A stretch of DNA of 37,183 nucleotides from Desulfocapsa sp. (lineage in GTDB: Bacteria; Desulfobacterota; Desulfobulbia; Desulfobulbales; Desulfocapsaceae), in assembly GCA_013792135.1 (NCBI GenBank), contig VMSP01000115.1, positions 1 to 37,183 of the forward strand, in the 5' to 3' direction. The position numbers were made by a program, and so were the translations under genes. Below, one piece after another: positions 16,361-23,428 of the stretch. The stretch's first letter is position 1, and the number at the start of each line of letters is the position of its first letter. The notes below the pieces were generated by a model. The model was not told the origin of the DNA, ran no database searches, and worked only from the letters and a program-made list of their open reading frames with translations.

Positions 16361-18412
16361 ATGACCAGAATCTTTTTTTTATCACTCGTCACCCTGTTCC
16401 TGCCTTTCTGTGAGGCGTCTATAACCCTTGCAGATACCACAGAGGATGTTCAGGAGAATCCTTTTGCCATGTCTTTGGAACAATTGATGCAGGTGGAAAT
16501 CACCGGTGCCACTCTCACCGAAAAATCACTGAAGAATGTGCCTGCCGCAGTCACGGTTTTCACCCGGGAAGAGATCAGCCGTCTGGGTATGGATTACCTG
16601 CACGAACTGCTCAATCTGGTTCCCGGTTATCAAAGTCAGCGCTACTCTGATATGTCAACTGGTTCTAATTACAGCAGTCGTGGCCGCAGGCAGGGGGCAA
16701 ACAGCAGGGAGGTGTTGCTGCTTCTTGACGGCCGCCCCATGAATGATCCCCGCACCGGTGGTCCAATCAGCGGAAAGAGGTTACCATTGGGGCAAATTGA
16801 TCGGGTCGAGATAATACGCGGCCCGGGATCCGCCATCTACGGCTCCAATGCCTTCACTGGCGTCATCAATGTCATCACCATAAAAAATGAAAATAAGGCT
16901 GCCATCAGTGCCGGCACCGACAATCATCAGGAAGGAGAGCTTCACCTCTCGCATCAAAGCGGCGACTGGCATTCCCGGCTCTATGCTCATGGCGCATATG
17001 ACAGAGGCCAGGACTACACCGTCCATGATACCTTCAGCGCGTCATCGATCACGACCACTGATCCGTCCCAGGGCGGTGATATTGACCTGGCCATTGGCCA
17101 TAATAATACCTTGCTGAGCCTTTCCCACAGTCAGACTAACACCGATGATTTTTACACCTTTGAACTGCTTTCCAATGGATTTAACTCCAACAAAAGCCGT
17201 GACACCCTGCTCACCCTAGAGCAGTCCTGGAACTGGCATAAGGATCTCGCTACCCATCTGCTGATTGGCCATAGAGAGAGTGATGTCTGGTTCAATAGTC
17301 AGATTACCCAGGCAGGATCGCTGGTCCTGATCAGCGATCCGCCCAGCAGCGATCCTTTACTGGCACAAAGCATTGTCAAATCCAATGCGCAGTATCTGCA
17401 ATTTCACAATGACTGGACCCTGGACAAAAACAGCAGCATCCAGGGTGGTCTGGAATGGCGACACGAGGCAGAAACTGAGGCCCGAGCCTATAATAACTTT
17501 GATCTGGCCGAATTAACGGCACTCATGAATGGTGAAACTGCCTCTCCCGTCAGTTATTATGGTAATTTTGATCATTTTACCCAGATCGGCAGCGAAGAGG
17601 ACCGAAATGTGCTTGGCATATATGCCCAGTATCAACGACCATTGTGGCAACATGCGGAATTAACAATGGGGGCACGTTATGACAAGTACAGCGACATAAA
17701 TGGTATTTTGAGTCCCAGACTCGCTGTTGTGCAGCAACTTACAGCCATTCACACCCTGAAGCTGCTTTACGGAGAGGCCTTCCGCGCCCCGACTCTGGCC
17801 GAAACAGGCTTGTTGAACAATCCCCTGCAGGTCGGCAATCCCGATCTTGACCACGAAACCATCCAGACCTGGGATCTGATCTGGATGGCTCAATGGCAGA
17901 AACTGGGCCTCAATCTTGGCTGGCTTCACAACCGCATCAATAATCCCATTGCCCAAGAGATCGTAAATGGTATCAATACCTACACCAATCTGGACAAAAA
18001 AGAGACAAGCCAGGGGGTCGAGATGGAGGCCAATCTGCAGGTATCACCACAATGGCTACTCCGCGCCACCTTTACCCGTTTGACCGAACTGCCGGACAGC
18101 GCCTTTCGTGAGGCCGATACCCTGGGCTCGTTTATGATCAACTATGAAAAAAATGCGTGGAACTTCAATCTGGTCGGCATCTATCACAGTGAACGGGAAA
18201 TGCTCAGCGATAATACCCACCTGACACTCAACGATTATTGGCTACTGAACAGCAAGCTTCGTTACCGTTACAACAAAAACTGGCAATTTTTCGTCCAGGC
18301 AAAAAATCTTTTGGATGAAGAATACCAAACGACAGCGCAGGGTAATGGGCTGGTTGAAGGAATCGCAAACCGTGGGCGCGAACTCGGCGTTGGGGTGATC
18401 TGGAAGTTCTAA
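16361..18412 (+). CDS. TonB-dependent outer-membrane receptor
   Basis: The 683-residue protein has a signal peptide (ATG 16361 after a clear AAGGAG site; hydrophobic core near 4-22). A plug domain at about 45-165 carries V-P-A-A-V-T-V-F-T-R-E-E-I, L-L-L-L-D-G-R-P-M-N-D and the V-E-I-I-R-G-P-G-S-A-I-Y-G-S-N-A-F-x-G-V-I-N-V-I-T signature. A 22-stranded-type barrel follows and ends in aromatic Phe (V-I-W-K-F). The family imports siderophores, vitamin B12, or other ligands using TonB energy; the substrate cannot be told from sequence. Position after the YfiR-kinase-regulator-hybrid kinase genes suggests that these sense or control uptake of the same ligand, an arrangement I infer to be one functional unit. 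Confidence 0.92.
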   Translation: MTRIFFLSLVTLFLPFCEASITLADTTEDVQENPFAMSLEQLMQVEITGATLTEKSLKNVPAAVTVFTREEISRLGMDYLHELLNLVPGYQSQRYSDMSTGSNYSSRGRRQGANSREVLLLLDGRPMNDPRTGGPISGKRLPLGQIDRVEIIRGPGSAIYGSNAFTGVINVITIKNENKAAISAGTDNHQEGELHLSHQSGDWHSRLYAHGAYDRGQDYTVHDTFSASSITTTDPSQGGDIDLAIGHNNTLLSLSHSQTNTDDFYTFELLSNGFNSNKSRDTLLTLEQSWNWHKDLATHLLIGHRESDVWFNSQITQAGSLVLISDPPSSDPLLAQSIVKSNAQYLQFHNDWTLDKNSSIQGGLEWRHEAETEARAYNNFDLAELTALMNGETASPVSYYGNFDHFTQIGSEEDRNVLGIYAQYQRPLWQHAELTMGARYDKYSDINGILSPRLAVVQQLTAIHTLKLLYGEAFRAPTLAETGLLNNPLQVGNPDLDHETIQTWDLIWMAQWQKLGLNLGWLHNRINNPIAQEIVNGINTYTNLDKKETSQGVEMEANLQVSPQWLLRATFTRLTELPDSAFREADTLGSFMINYEKNAWNFNLVGIYHSEREMLSDNTHLTLNDYWLLNSKLRYRYNKNWQFFVQAKNLLDEEYQTTAQGNGLVEGIANRGRELGVGVIWKF

Positions 18413-18472
18413 TGGAAATATTTCCGTTGGCAGCTTGATATCAAGGCAATTACTCTCTACACCAGAAAGTAC

Positions 18473-19276
18473 ATGAATACAGAGACAAAAAATATCGGTT
18501 CCACGCGCGACTCGCTGGTACCACACTTCACGTTTACTGGAAAAATGAATACTTCAATTGACCCAATCCTGCTCATGGAAATTTTCCGACTGCGCTATGA
18601 GGTTTACTGCCTGGAATGCCAATTTCTAGACCCCCTCGACTATCCGGACGGTTTGGAGATAGACAGCTACGACCAACGCTCCTTCCACGTCGCATCACAC
18701 AACCTTGAGGGATTGCTGGTTGGTTCTATGCGTTTTGTCCTGGCAAAAGAAGGTCAAAAATTTCCCTTTGAAGAACACTGCTCGACATTTGACGACTTCA
18801 CCTTTCCGCCGCGTGAGCAGTGTGGTGAGGTGTCTCGTCTGGTAGTACGCAAGAGTTATCGGAGACGAGCTGGGGATTCACTCCAAGGTATGAGCAAAGG
18901 GTTTCAAGAACAGGGAAACGTCAGCAACATCGGGCAACCCGAGGGCAATGCAGAGAGCAACGACAACCAGCGGAGGAATAACAGCCCGCAGACCCTTATT
19001 GGCATGTACAGGGAAATCTATCGCTACAGTCGCCGAAACGGAGTTAATTACTGGTTCGTTGCAATGGAACGCAGTCTTGCACGCATACTTAATCGTATGG
19101 GTCTTCGTTTTATCCCCATAGGCCCGCAAACCGACTACTACGGCAAGGTCATACCGTATAGTGCCAACCTAGATGAAATGGAGGCCGATCTGCTCAAGGC
19201 CAATGCCTTTCTCGCCCACTGGTTCAAAGAAGATCCCGAAACACCATATGCCGCTGTTGGGGAAGAGCTGGAATAG
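18473..19276 (+). CDS. PEP-CTERM/exosortase-associated acyltransferase (GNAT-like, autoinducer-synthase fold)
   Basis: The 267-residue protein matches the TIGR03694-type family. It has F-R-L-R-Y-E-V-Y-C-L-E near 38-48, Y-P-D-G-L-E-I-D near 57-64, G-S-M-R-F-V-L near 84-90, G-E-V-S-R-L-V-V near 118-125, W-F-V-A-M-E-R-S-L near 196-204 and L-x-R-M-G-L-R-F-x-P-I-G-P near 210-222. These proteins accompany exosortase systems and are presumed N-acyltransferases; their substrate is not known. A polar, Gln/Asn/Gly-rich insertion at about 133-173 interrupts the domain. No exosortase, PEP-CTERM protein or other system gene is in the window, so it is either an orphan or acts with a locus elsewhere. Confidence 0.85.
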   Translation: MNTETKNIGSTRDSLVPHFTFTGKMNTSIDPILLMEIFRLRYEVYCLECQFLDPLDYPDGLEIDSYDQRSFHVASHNLEGLLVGSMRFVLAKEGQKFPFEEHCSTFDDFTFPPREQCGEVSRLVVRKSYRRRAGDSLQGMSKGFQEQGNVSNIGQPEGNAESNDNQRRNNSPQTLIGMYREIYRYSRRNGVNYWFVAMERSLARILNRMGLRFIPIGPQTDYYGKVIPYSANLDEMEADLLKANAFLAHWFKEDPETPYAAVGEELE

Positions 19277-19291
19277 CTTTGTCTCTGTCAG

Positions 19292-19330
19292 CACGGGGGG
19301 CGAACTTTGTGCTTGTGTCAATCCCCCGTG
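19292..19330. terminator. Inverted repeat between convergent genes, possible bidirectional terminator
   Basis: Perfect 8-base arms CACGGGGG (19292-19299) and CCCCCGTG (19323-19330) lie between the convergent acyltransferase and HIT genes. Flanking GTCTC/GAGAC may extend the stem. There is no T-run, so a role as terminator is suggested mainly by position. Confidence 0.4.
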
Positions 19331-19351
19331 AGACTTCTTGCATTTCTGCAA

Positions 19352-19696
19352 TCAGCCTGGTGGCCAGAGTAACTGACGGCCGCCAAGAATATGGAGGTGG
19401 ATGTGAAAGACGGTCTGGCCCGCAGCAGCACCATTGTTAAAGATCATCCGGTACCCATCAACGAGCCCGAGTTCCTTGGCAAGCCGTGCGCCTATGCGCA
19501 TCATCTTGCCCATGAGCTGCTCATCTTCGGTTTCCAGGAAGGCCGGACCAACAATGTGTTTTTTGGGGATGAGTAGAAAATGGACAGGTGCCTGGGGTGA
19601 GATATCCCGGAAAGCCAGAAACTCATCGTCTTCATAAAGTTTGTCCGCTGGGATATCTCCGGCAATTATCTTGCAGAAAAGACAGTGTTTATTCAT
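19352..19696 (-). CDS. HIT-family (HINT-like) nucleotide hydrolase
   Basis: The 114-residue protein has the histidine-triad motif H-I-H-L-H-I-L-G-G near residues 98-106 and the C-terminal G-G-R-Q-L-x-W-P-P-G tail typical of HINT proteins. It also carries C-x-F-C near 5-8 and the D-I-x-P-Q-A-P-V-H-F-L-x-I-P-K-K-H-I segment. HINT enzymes hydrolyse nucleoside phosphoramidates or aminoacyl-AMP; the true cellular substrate varies. It is a small cytoplasmic dimer by family knowledge. It is complete and of normal length. The gene lies 39 bases downstream of the SLOG-like gene on the same strand. Confidence 0.93.
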   Translation of the reverse strand: MNKHCLFCKIIAGDIPADKLYEDDEFLAFRDISPQAPVHFLLIPKKHIVGPAFLETEDEQLMGKMMRIGARLAKELGLVDGYRMIFNNGAAAGQTVFHIHLHILGGRQLLWPPG

Positions 19697-19735
19697 GATT
19701 TTTCTCTTTCAACATTAGGTCAAGAGGAAATGGAC

Positions 19736-20287
19736 TTATTGAGGGGTAAAAGAGTCCTCAAAAAGTTTTATGATGGCCTCACGGCCGGCATCACTGAGAT
19801 ACCTGGTGCCAGACCCTACAAATGTGTTGTATTCAATGATCGGGGTATCTGTCTGCCACTGGTTCTCTTTCCAGGTAAACCATTGTTTACGGGGTTGATC
19901 AAAGACGTGGAGGGGACGGTTGAACAGTTTGGCCAGTTCCACAGCCCAACCTGTACCGCCCTTTACTGAATTGTCTTCGAGGATGGTGCCAATGACAAAG
20001 ATCTGATGGCCGTTGTTGACCATATGAAAGATGGTTTGTAATACCTTTCTGATCTTGGAGGTCTCGTAATAGGTGCGGTTGAGCATCTTTGAGGCCAGCT
20101 CCATGCTGATGTCGCCTCGTTCCAGGTCCTGCTGGCTGAGATAGACGGCATTGTTTTCCCGATGCAGCTTGTGTCCTTCAAAGGTGTAGATAATCTCTTT
20201 TACGCCCCATTTTTCTGCCGTTTCACCAAATGTTGCCTCGGCCCCTTTCAGGCCACCACTGCAGAGGGTACAGGAATTCTGATCCAT
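19736..20287 (-). CDS. SLOG (circularly permuted YpsA)-like putative nucleotide-binding protein
   Basis: The 183-residue protein begins with C-T-L-C-S-G-G-L-K-G-A-E-A-T-F-G, resembling the S-G-G-A-x-G-A-D start of circularly permuted YpsA-type SLOG domains. It continues with I-F-V-I-G near 96-100 and G-G-T-G-W-A-V-E-L-A-K near 110-120, then P-L-H-V-F-D-Q near 125-131. SLOG domains are thought to bind nucleotide-derived ligands. The family call is from pattern recognition and is moderate. A strong AAGGAG site precedes the ATG. No membrane segment is seen. It may be co-transcribed with the HIT gene downstream, which would fit a nucleotide-related task, but that is inference. Confidence 0.65.
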   Translation of the reverse strand: MDQNSCTLCSGGLKGAEATFGETAEKWGVKEIIYTFEGHKLHRENNAVYLSQQDLERGDISMELASKMLNRTYYETSKIRKVLQTIFHMVNNGHQIFVIGTILEDNSVKGGTGWAVELAKLFNRPLHVFDQPRKQWFTWKENQWQTDTPIIEYNTFVGSGTRYLSDAGREAIIKLFEDSFTPQ

Positions 20288-20388
20288 ATATGTGCTCCTT
20301 ATTTATTAAGTATATTGGAAAGTTTCATGTTCAATTCTATACCACACCTGCATGCAAAGGCAAGTTTTGCCATGTTTTTTTCTTGTTG

Positions 20389-21372
20389 TCAGGTAGAGAT
20401 TTCTTTTTTCCTGCCTCGCAGGAAGACGCGGTGCGGAGCCGGATATCCTTCTACGGTAAGCGTCGGGGATCGTGGGTCGATAAAATCGCTGTACGATTCA
20501 AAGGTCATCCATTCAGTGGATCGTTGTTCTTCTGAGCTCATGGGGTGTTGGCAGAAGAGCTCCACCTCGTCAAAGCCCGCCTTTTCCATCCACAGCCGCA
20601 GGCAAAGGCCGGTGGGGATAAAATAGGTGCCGGGCACTTTGGCGTAGGTTTTGTCTGGAAAGAGGGCAATGGGCGCATCGCCAGGAATCGCCTGGGATTC
20701 CAGAAGCAGCGTGCCGCTTGGACGCAGCGATTGATAGATATCACGCAGTACATCAATGGGCGCGGCGCGGTGGTAGATGATACCCATGAGAAAGAGGACA
20801 TCAAAGCAATCAGGGAAAAGGGATAGATGCTCGACGCCGAGCAGGTCAATATGGAGTGCCTCCTGCCTGCCCATGCTGTTCAGGGCCTTGAAACAGTAAT
20901 AGTGCTGCATGGAGGGTTCCAGACCGAGGACCAGTTTAGGGCGATAGGGGGCCATACGGAACATGTAGTAGCCGTTGTTGCAGCCGATATCGGCGACAAT
21001 CTTGTTCTCCAGGTCGGGCAGCATCGGCAGCAAGCGCTGCCATTTGCGTTCACTCCGCCATTCGGCATCGATGTCGATGCCAAAGACTGAAAAAGGGCCT
21101 TTGCGCCAGGGCATGAAGGCGCGCATGGCAGCGTTGACTCGTGCCTGATCGTCAGCATTTAGTTCGTCGGGGTGGCCGATGATGACGGTATCACCGGTGC
21201 AGTCAACAGTTTTGGCAATAAAAGGGGCAAGCGATTCATAGGGCGTGCGATAGCGGAGAAAACCCTTTTTTTGTTGATTAACCCATTTCTGCCGTTCCTG
21301 GTGGAGGGAAAAAATCTCCTGACGGCGGGCGGTTTCCGGAAGCAGGGAAAGATAATCGATGGAAGAGGGCAT
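20389..21372 (-). CDS. cmoB: tRNA U34 carboxymethyltransferase CmoB
   Basis: From ATG 21372 the protein is 327 residues, close to the 323 of E. coli CmoB; an upstream in-frame ATG at 21420 would overlap cmoA by 43 bases and is less likely. Visible family segments include W-R-K-G-P-F-x-V-F-G-I-D-I-D-x-E-W-R-S-x-x-K-W, the SAM-site V-A-D-I-G-C-N-N-G-Y-Y-M-F-R-M, L-G-x-E-P-S, F-L-M-G-I-I-Y-H-R-x-A-P-I-D and G-T-L-L-L-E-S. CmoB transfers a carboxymethyl group from carboxy-S-adenosylmethionine to 5-hydroxyuridine at the wobble position of certain tRNAs. The gene follows cmoA by five bases, forming the usual pair. Confidence 0.95.
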   Translation of the reverse strand: MPSSIDYLSLLPETARRQEIFSLHQERQKWVNQQKKGFLRYRTPYESLAPFIAKTVDCTGDTVIIGHPDELNADDQARVNAAMRAFMPWRKGPFSVFGIDIDAEWRSERKWQRLLPMLPDLENKIVADIGCNNGYYMFRMAPYRPKLVLGLEPSMQHYYCFKALNSMGRQEALHIDLLGVEHLSLFPDCFDVLFLMGIIYHRAAPIDVLRDIYQSLRPSGTLLLESQAIPGDAPIALFPDKTYAKVPGTYFIPTGLCLRLWMEKAGFDEVELFCQHPMSSEEQRSTEWMTFESYSDFIDPRSPTLTVEGYPAPHRVFLRGRKKEIST

Positions 21373-21377
21373 CTGGT

Positions 21378-22115
21378 TCAACCCGGTTTGATGGCAATAA
21401 AGGAGACGAAATTGAACCATTGAAAGAAGGTCTCGACGTTTGTAAATCCGGCACCCAGAAGGAGCTCCCGGTTTTCTTCAATGGAAAAGGGGATCAGGAT
21501 ATTTTCCAGGGCCTCTCTTTTGTTGGCAATTTCAAGCTCTGAATAGCCGCGTTCCAGTTTGAACTGATGGTAGATGTCGATATATTTGCGGTTGAGCAGA
21601 GGATCGTGGGAAATCTTTTTTTCACTGAGGATCAGGAGGCCTCCGGGGCGCAGGTTATTGAAGAGTCTGTGGATGAACTCCTTGCGGCGCAGGGGGCGGA
21701 TGAACTGAAGAGTGTAGTTGAGGAGAAAGGCCCCAGTATCGGCCTGATCCAGATCGGTGATGTCCCGGGCAACAAAGGAGACCTTGTCCTGTTTGGAGAA
21801 CATTTCAGCCTTCAAGCGGGCCTTGTGGAGCATGGCAGGCGAGTTGTCGATTCCCTTGAATTGTAGTCCCTTCTCCGGCAACAGCCGGGCTAGTTGCAGC
21901 AGGGTGGTGCCGGTGGAGCAACCAAGATCAATGACCGTGTCATTCTGGTGGAGAAAGGTGTCGAGGAGTCGGGCCGTTCCTTTGATGACTTCCTGGTAAA
22001 AAGGAATGGAGCGGTCAAGCATGTCATCGAAGACTTGGGCGACCCGTTCGCTAAAGACAAAATCTTCCTGGACCTGGTTGATGGCGAAAAGGGTGTCTTT
22101 GCTAGTGGGTAACAT
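21378..22115 (-). CDS. cmoA: Carboxy-S-adenosyl-L-methionine synthase CmoA
   Basis: The 245-residue protein (E. coli CmoA is 247) shows F-V-F-S-E-R-V-A-x-V-F-D-D-M-L-x-R-S-I-P near 19-38, the SAM-binding V-I-D-L-G-C-S-T-G-T-T near 61-71, G-I-D-N-S-x-A-M near 88-95, and N-Y-T-L-Q-F-I near 133-139. CmoA makes carboxy-SAM from SAM and prephenate, the donor used by CmoB encoded directly downstream. Together they give uridine-5-oxyacetic acid at tRNA position 34. There is no clear ribosome site before ATG 22115, but no better start is available and the N-terminus matches the family. Confidence 0.95.
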   Translation of the reverse strand: MLPTSKDTLFAINQVQEDFVFSERVAQVFDDMLDRSIPFYQEVIKGTARLLDTFLHQNDTVIDLGCSTGTTLLQLARLLPEKGLQFKGIDNSPAMLHKARLKAEMFSKQDKVSFVARDITDLDQADTGAFLLNYTLQFIRPLRRKEFIHRLFNNLRPGGLLILSEKKISHDPLLNRKYIDIYHQFKLERGYSELEIANKREALENILIPFSIEENRELLLGAGFTNVETFFQWFNFVSFIAIKPG

Positions 22116-22411
22116 GGCGGCAATAGAGGAATCAGGACTGGGCTGAGGATTATGATGATTGATTTAGCGTAAAGACACTATATTATAACCCTTTAAAAAA
22201 TCCTGCTATTGTTTTATGCGAATTGAAAGGTGGTATGGGTTGCATCTCAAGTTATAGGCTATCGATGACAAGTCTCTTTCCCTGAATATTGCAAGGTTGG
22301 CAACGCCATTGGTGTGGCCCTGCTTGGTAAGGCATCTTCCACCCTTGTCATGTAACGGCGTGAAACTACCCGCCAATTGAGAAGGTTGGCCTTGCCAGCA
22401 GTTCAAATAAG
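22116..22411. other. Intergenic region with no recognised gene
   Basis: About 300 bases lie between cmoA and the terminator of the small membrane genes. A 76-codon minus frame exists (22206-22436), but it has no ribosome site, overlaps the terminator stem and shows no domain I can name. The promoter of cmoAB is expected near 22120-22200, which is AT-rich, but I cannot fix it. Confidence 0.5.
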
Positions 22412-22447
22412 GAACCCCCGACTGATGAAGTATCAAGTCGGGGGTTC
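22412..22447 (-). terminator. Rho-independent-type terminator after the small membrane genes
   Basis: Perfect 12-base arms at 22412-22423 and 22436-22447 (GAACCCCCGACT and its complement) form a G+C-rich stem. On the minus strand they are followed by CTTATTTG. It lies 22 bases after the stop of the gene ending at 22470. Confidence 0.8.
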
Positions 22448-22469
22448 GCCGTTTGGAGTTGGTATCATG

Positions 22470-22766
22470 TTATTTTCTTACCTGACTTCTTTTCTTCACC
22501 TTGTTAACATACTGGTAAAATGTTGGAAAAGCGACAAAAAAAGCCACACAGATCAGATATTCTATGCCTTTGATGTGGGTGTAGAAGTCAACCATTGTGT
22601 GCAAAGGTTTGATCATTCCTGTTGCTGCCATATATTGTCCTGCCAGCTCACTGACCGACCAGTTCAGGTAGGAAAGCGCATTTAACACTGCGGCACCGAC
22701 CCAGATGCACATGATAAAACCGGTTGCGAGGAGAATTTTTCCTGTTGTAAAATATCTGTTTTCCAT
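22470..22766 (-). CDS. Small two-helix membrane protein (98 aa), paralogue of gene at right edge
   Basis: I do not recognise a named family. The 98 residues form two likely membrane helices (about 8-32 and 66-86) joined by a loop with conserved-looking polar residues, and end in a basic tail. The C-terminal half, including H-I-K-G-I-E-Y-L-I-C-V-A-F-F-V-A-F-P, is almost identical to the partial protein at 37064-37183, so a family of such proteins is present in this genome. The ribosome site is CGAGGTAA. It follows the other small membrane gene by 120 bases containing a hairpin and is closed by a strong terminator. Position near the quinone module suggests a role in the respiratory membrane, which is inference. 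Confidence 0.75.
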   Translation of the reverse strand: MENRYFTTGKILLATGFIMCIWVGAAVLNALSYLNWSVSELAGQYMAATGMIKPLHTMVDFYTHIKGIEYLICVAFFVAFPTFYQYVNKVKKRSQVRK

Positions 22767-22822
22767 TTTATTACCTCGGGTAAGAGAGATAGAGAGAAAA
22801 TGAGGTGTTGCCCTCGGTGAGG

Positions 22823-22838
22823 AGAAGCTACGGCTTCT
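22823..22838 (-). other. Hairpin between the two small membrane genes
   Basis: AGAAGC-TACG-GCTTCT forms a perfect 6-base stem with a 4-base loop in the spacer. No T-run follows, so it is more likely a stability or processing element than a terminator. Confidence 0.35.
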
Positions 22839-22886
22839 TGTTCCCTTCTGGCCAATTCGATGATTATGTTATTTATTTACAACGAC

Positions 22887-23087
22887 TTAATTACCGGTGA
22901 AAGCTGTCATTAAGCTCTTCAATAAACCACCAAATCCGTAATTTATCAGACCGCTGATGATGCAGGCAAATCCCCCTCCGCCAACAAGTCCTGCCATGGC
23001 AAATCCGACCACTAATGCAAATTTTGAGGTTTCGTAACCGGCATTAATTTCTGTCTCCTTGTTAATTTGTACGTTTGTATTCTTCAC
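22887..23087 (-). CDS. Small glycine-rich membrane protein (66 aa)
   Basis: The start is GTG at 23087, fixed by an AAGGAG site six bases upstream. The 66-residue product has a polar N-terminus with many Asn/Glu/Lys, a hydrophobic, Gly-rich segment (about 24-50, with G-L-V-G-G-G-G-F) and a short amphipathic end. I cannot assign a family. It is the first gene after a sigma-54-like promoter at 23146, and is likely co-transcribed with the second small membrane gene. Small size and composition would suit an accessory subunit of a membrane complex or a stress-induced membrane peptide; there is no direct evidence for either. Confidence 0.65.
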   Translation of the reverse strand: MKNTNVQINKETEINAGYETSKFALVVGFAMAGLVGGGGFACIISGLINYGFGGLLKSLMTAFTGN

Positions 23088-23145
23088 GATGTTCTCCTTA
23101 TAGTGCTTATTTTTCGCTTTTTACGTCTTCTTTTGCCATCTATGA

Positions 23146-23161
23146 AGCATGAATGATGCCA
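23146..23161 (-). promoter_or_regulatory. Sigma-54-like promoter for the small membrane genes
   Basis: On the minus strand TGGCATCATTCATGCT keeps GG and GC twelve bases apart, as in TGGCACG-N4-TTGCA. The expected start site is about 50 bases upstream of GTG 23087. It overlaps one arm of an inverted repeat (TGATGCCA 23154-23161, TGGCATCA 23175-23182). Four positions deviate from the consensus, so it is weaker than the other two sites. Confidence 0.5.
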
Positions 23162-23331
23162 GTTGTTCAATTATTGGCATCAGGAATATGTTTGTTTCGT
23201 AACATGTTGATTATAAAAAATAAAATTTATGAAAAATCATTTTTGTGTTTTATTTGAGGCTTGCAACAGAAGTGAGGTGAGGACAGGGAGTCACGGCATA
23301 AGCGTAGTATTCAGAAAAAAGTATGTGGTGT

Positions 23332-23355
23332 GAACTCCACGAAAGTGTGGAGTTC
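23332..23355 (-). promoter_or_regulatory. Palindrome with CCAC-N6-GTGG core, possible activator site
   Basis: GAACTCCAC (23332-23340) and GTGGAGTTC (23347-23355) are perfect 9-base arms. The core CCACGAAAGTGTGG (23337-23350) resembles the cores at 31507 and 36811/36853. It is about 190 bases upstream of the sigma-54-like promoter at 23146, a usual enhancer distance. It could instead be the terminator of the kinase gene ending at 23429, although no T-run follows directly on the minus strand. Confidence 0.45.
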
Positions 23356-23428
23356 TTTTGTGGATAGGGGCAGGAAGACTGGTTACATCAGAATATGATA
23401 TGGGATGATGCAGAGGTGAAGGGCAGGT

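Noticed and set aside
20358-20385. GGCAA-GTT-TTGCC hairpin followed by a T-run on the plus strand
   Set aside because: No plus-strand gene ends here and the stem has only five pairs; on the minus strand, where cmoB ends, no T-run follows.
22206-22436. 76-codon minus-strand open frame between cmoA and the small membrane genes
   Set aside because: It begins inside the terminator stem, lacks a ribosome site, and its faint likeness to transposase C-termini could not be supported.
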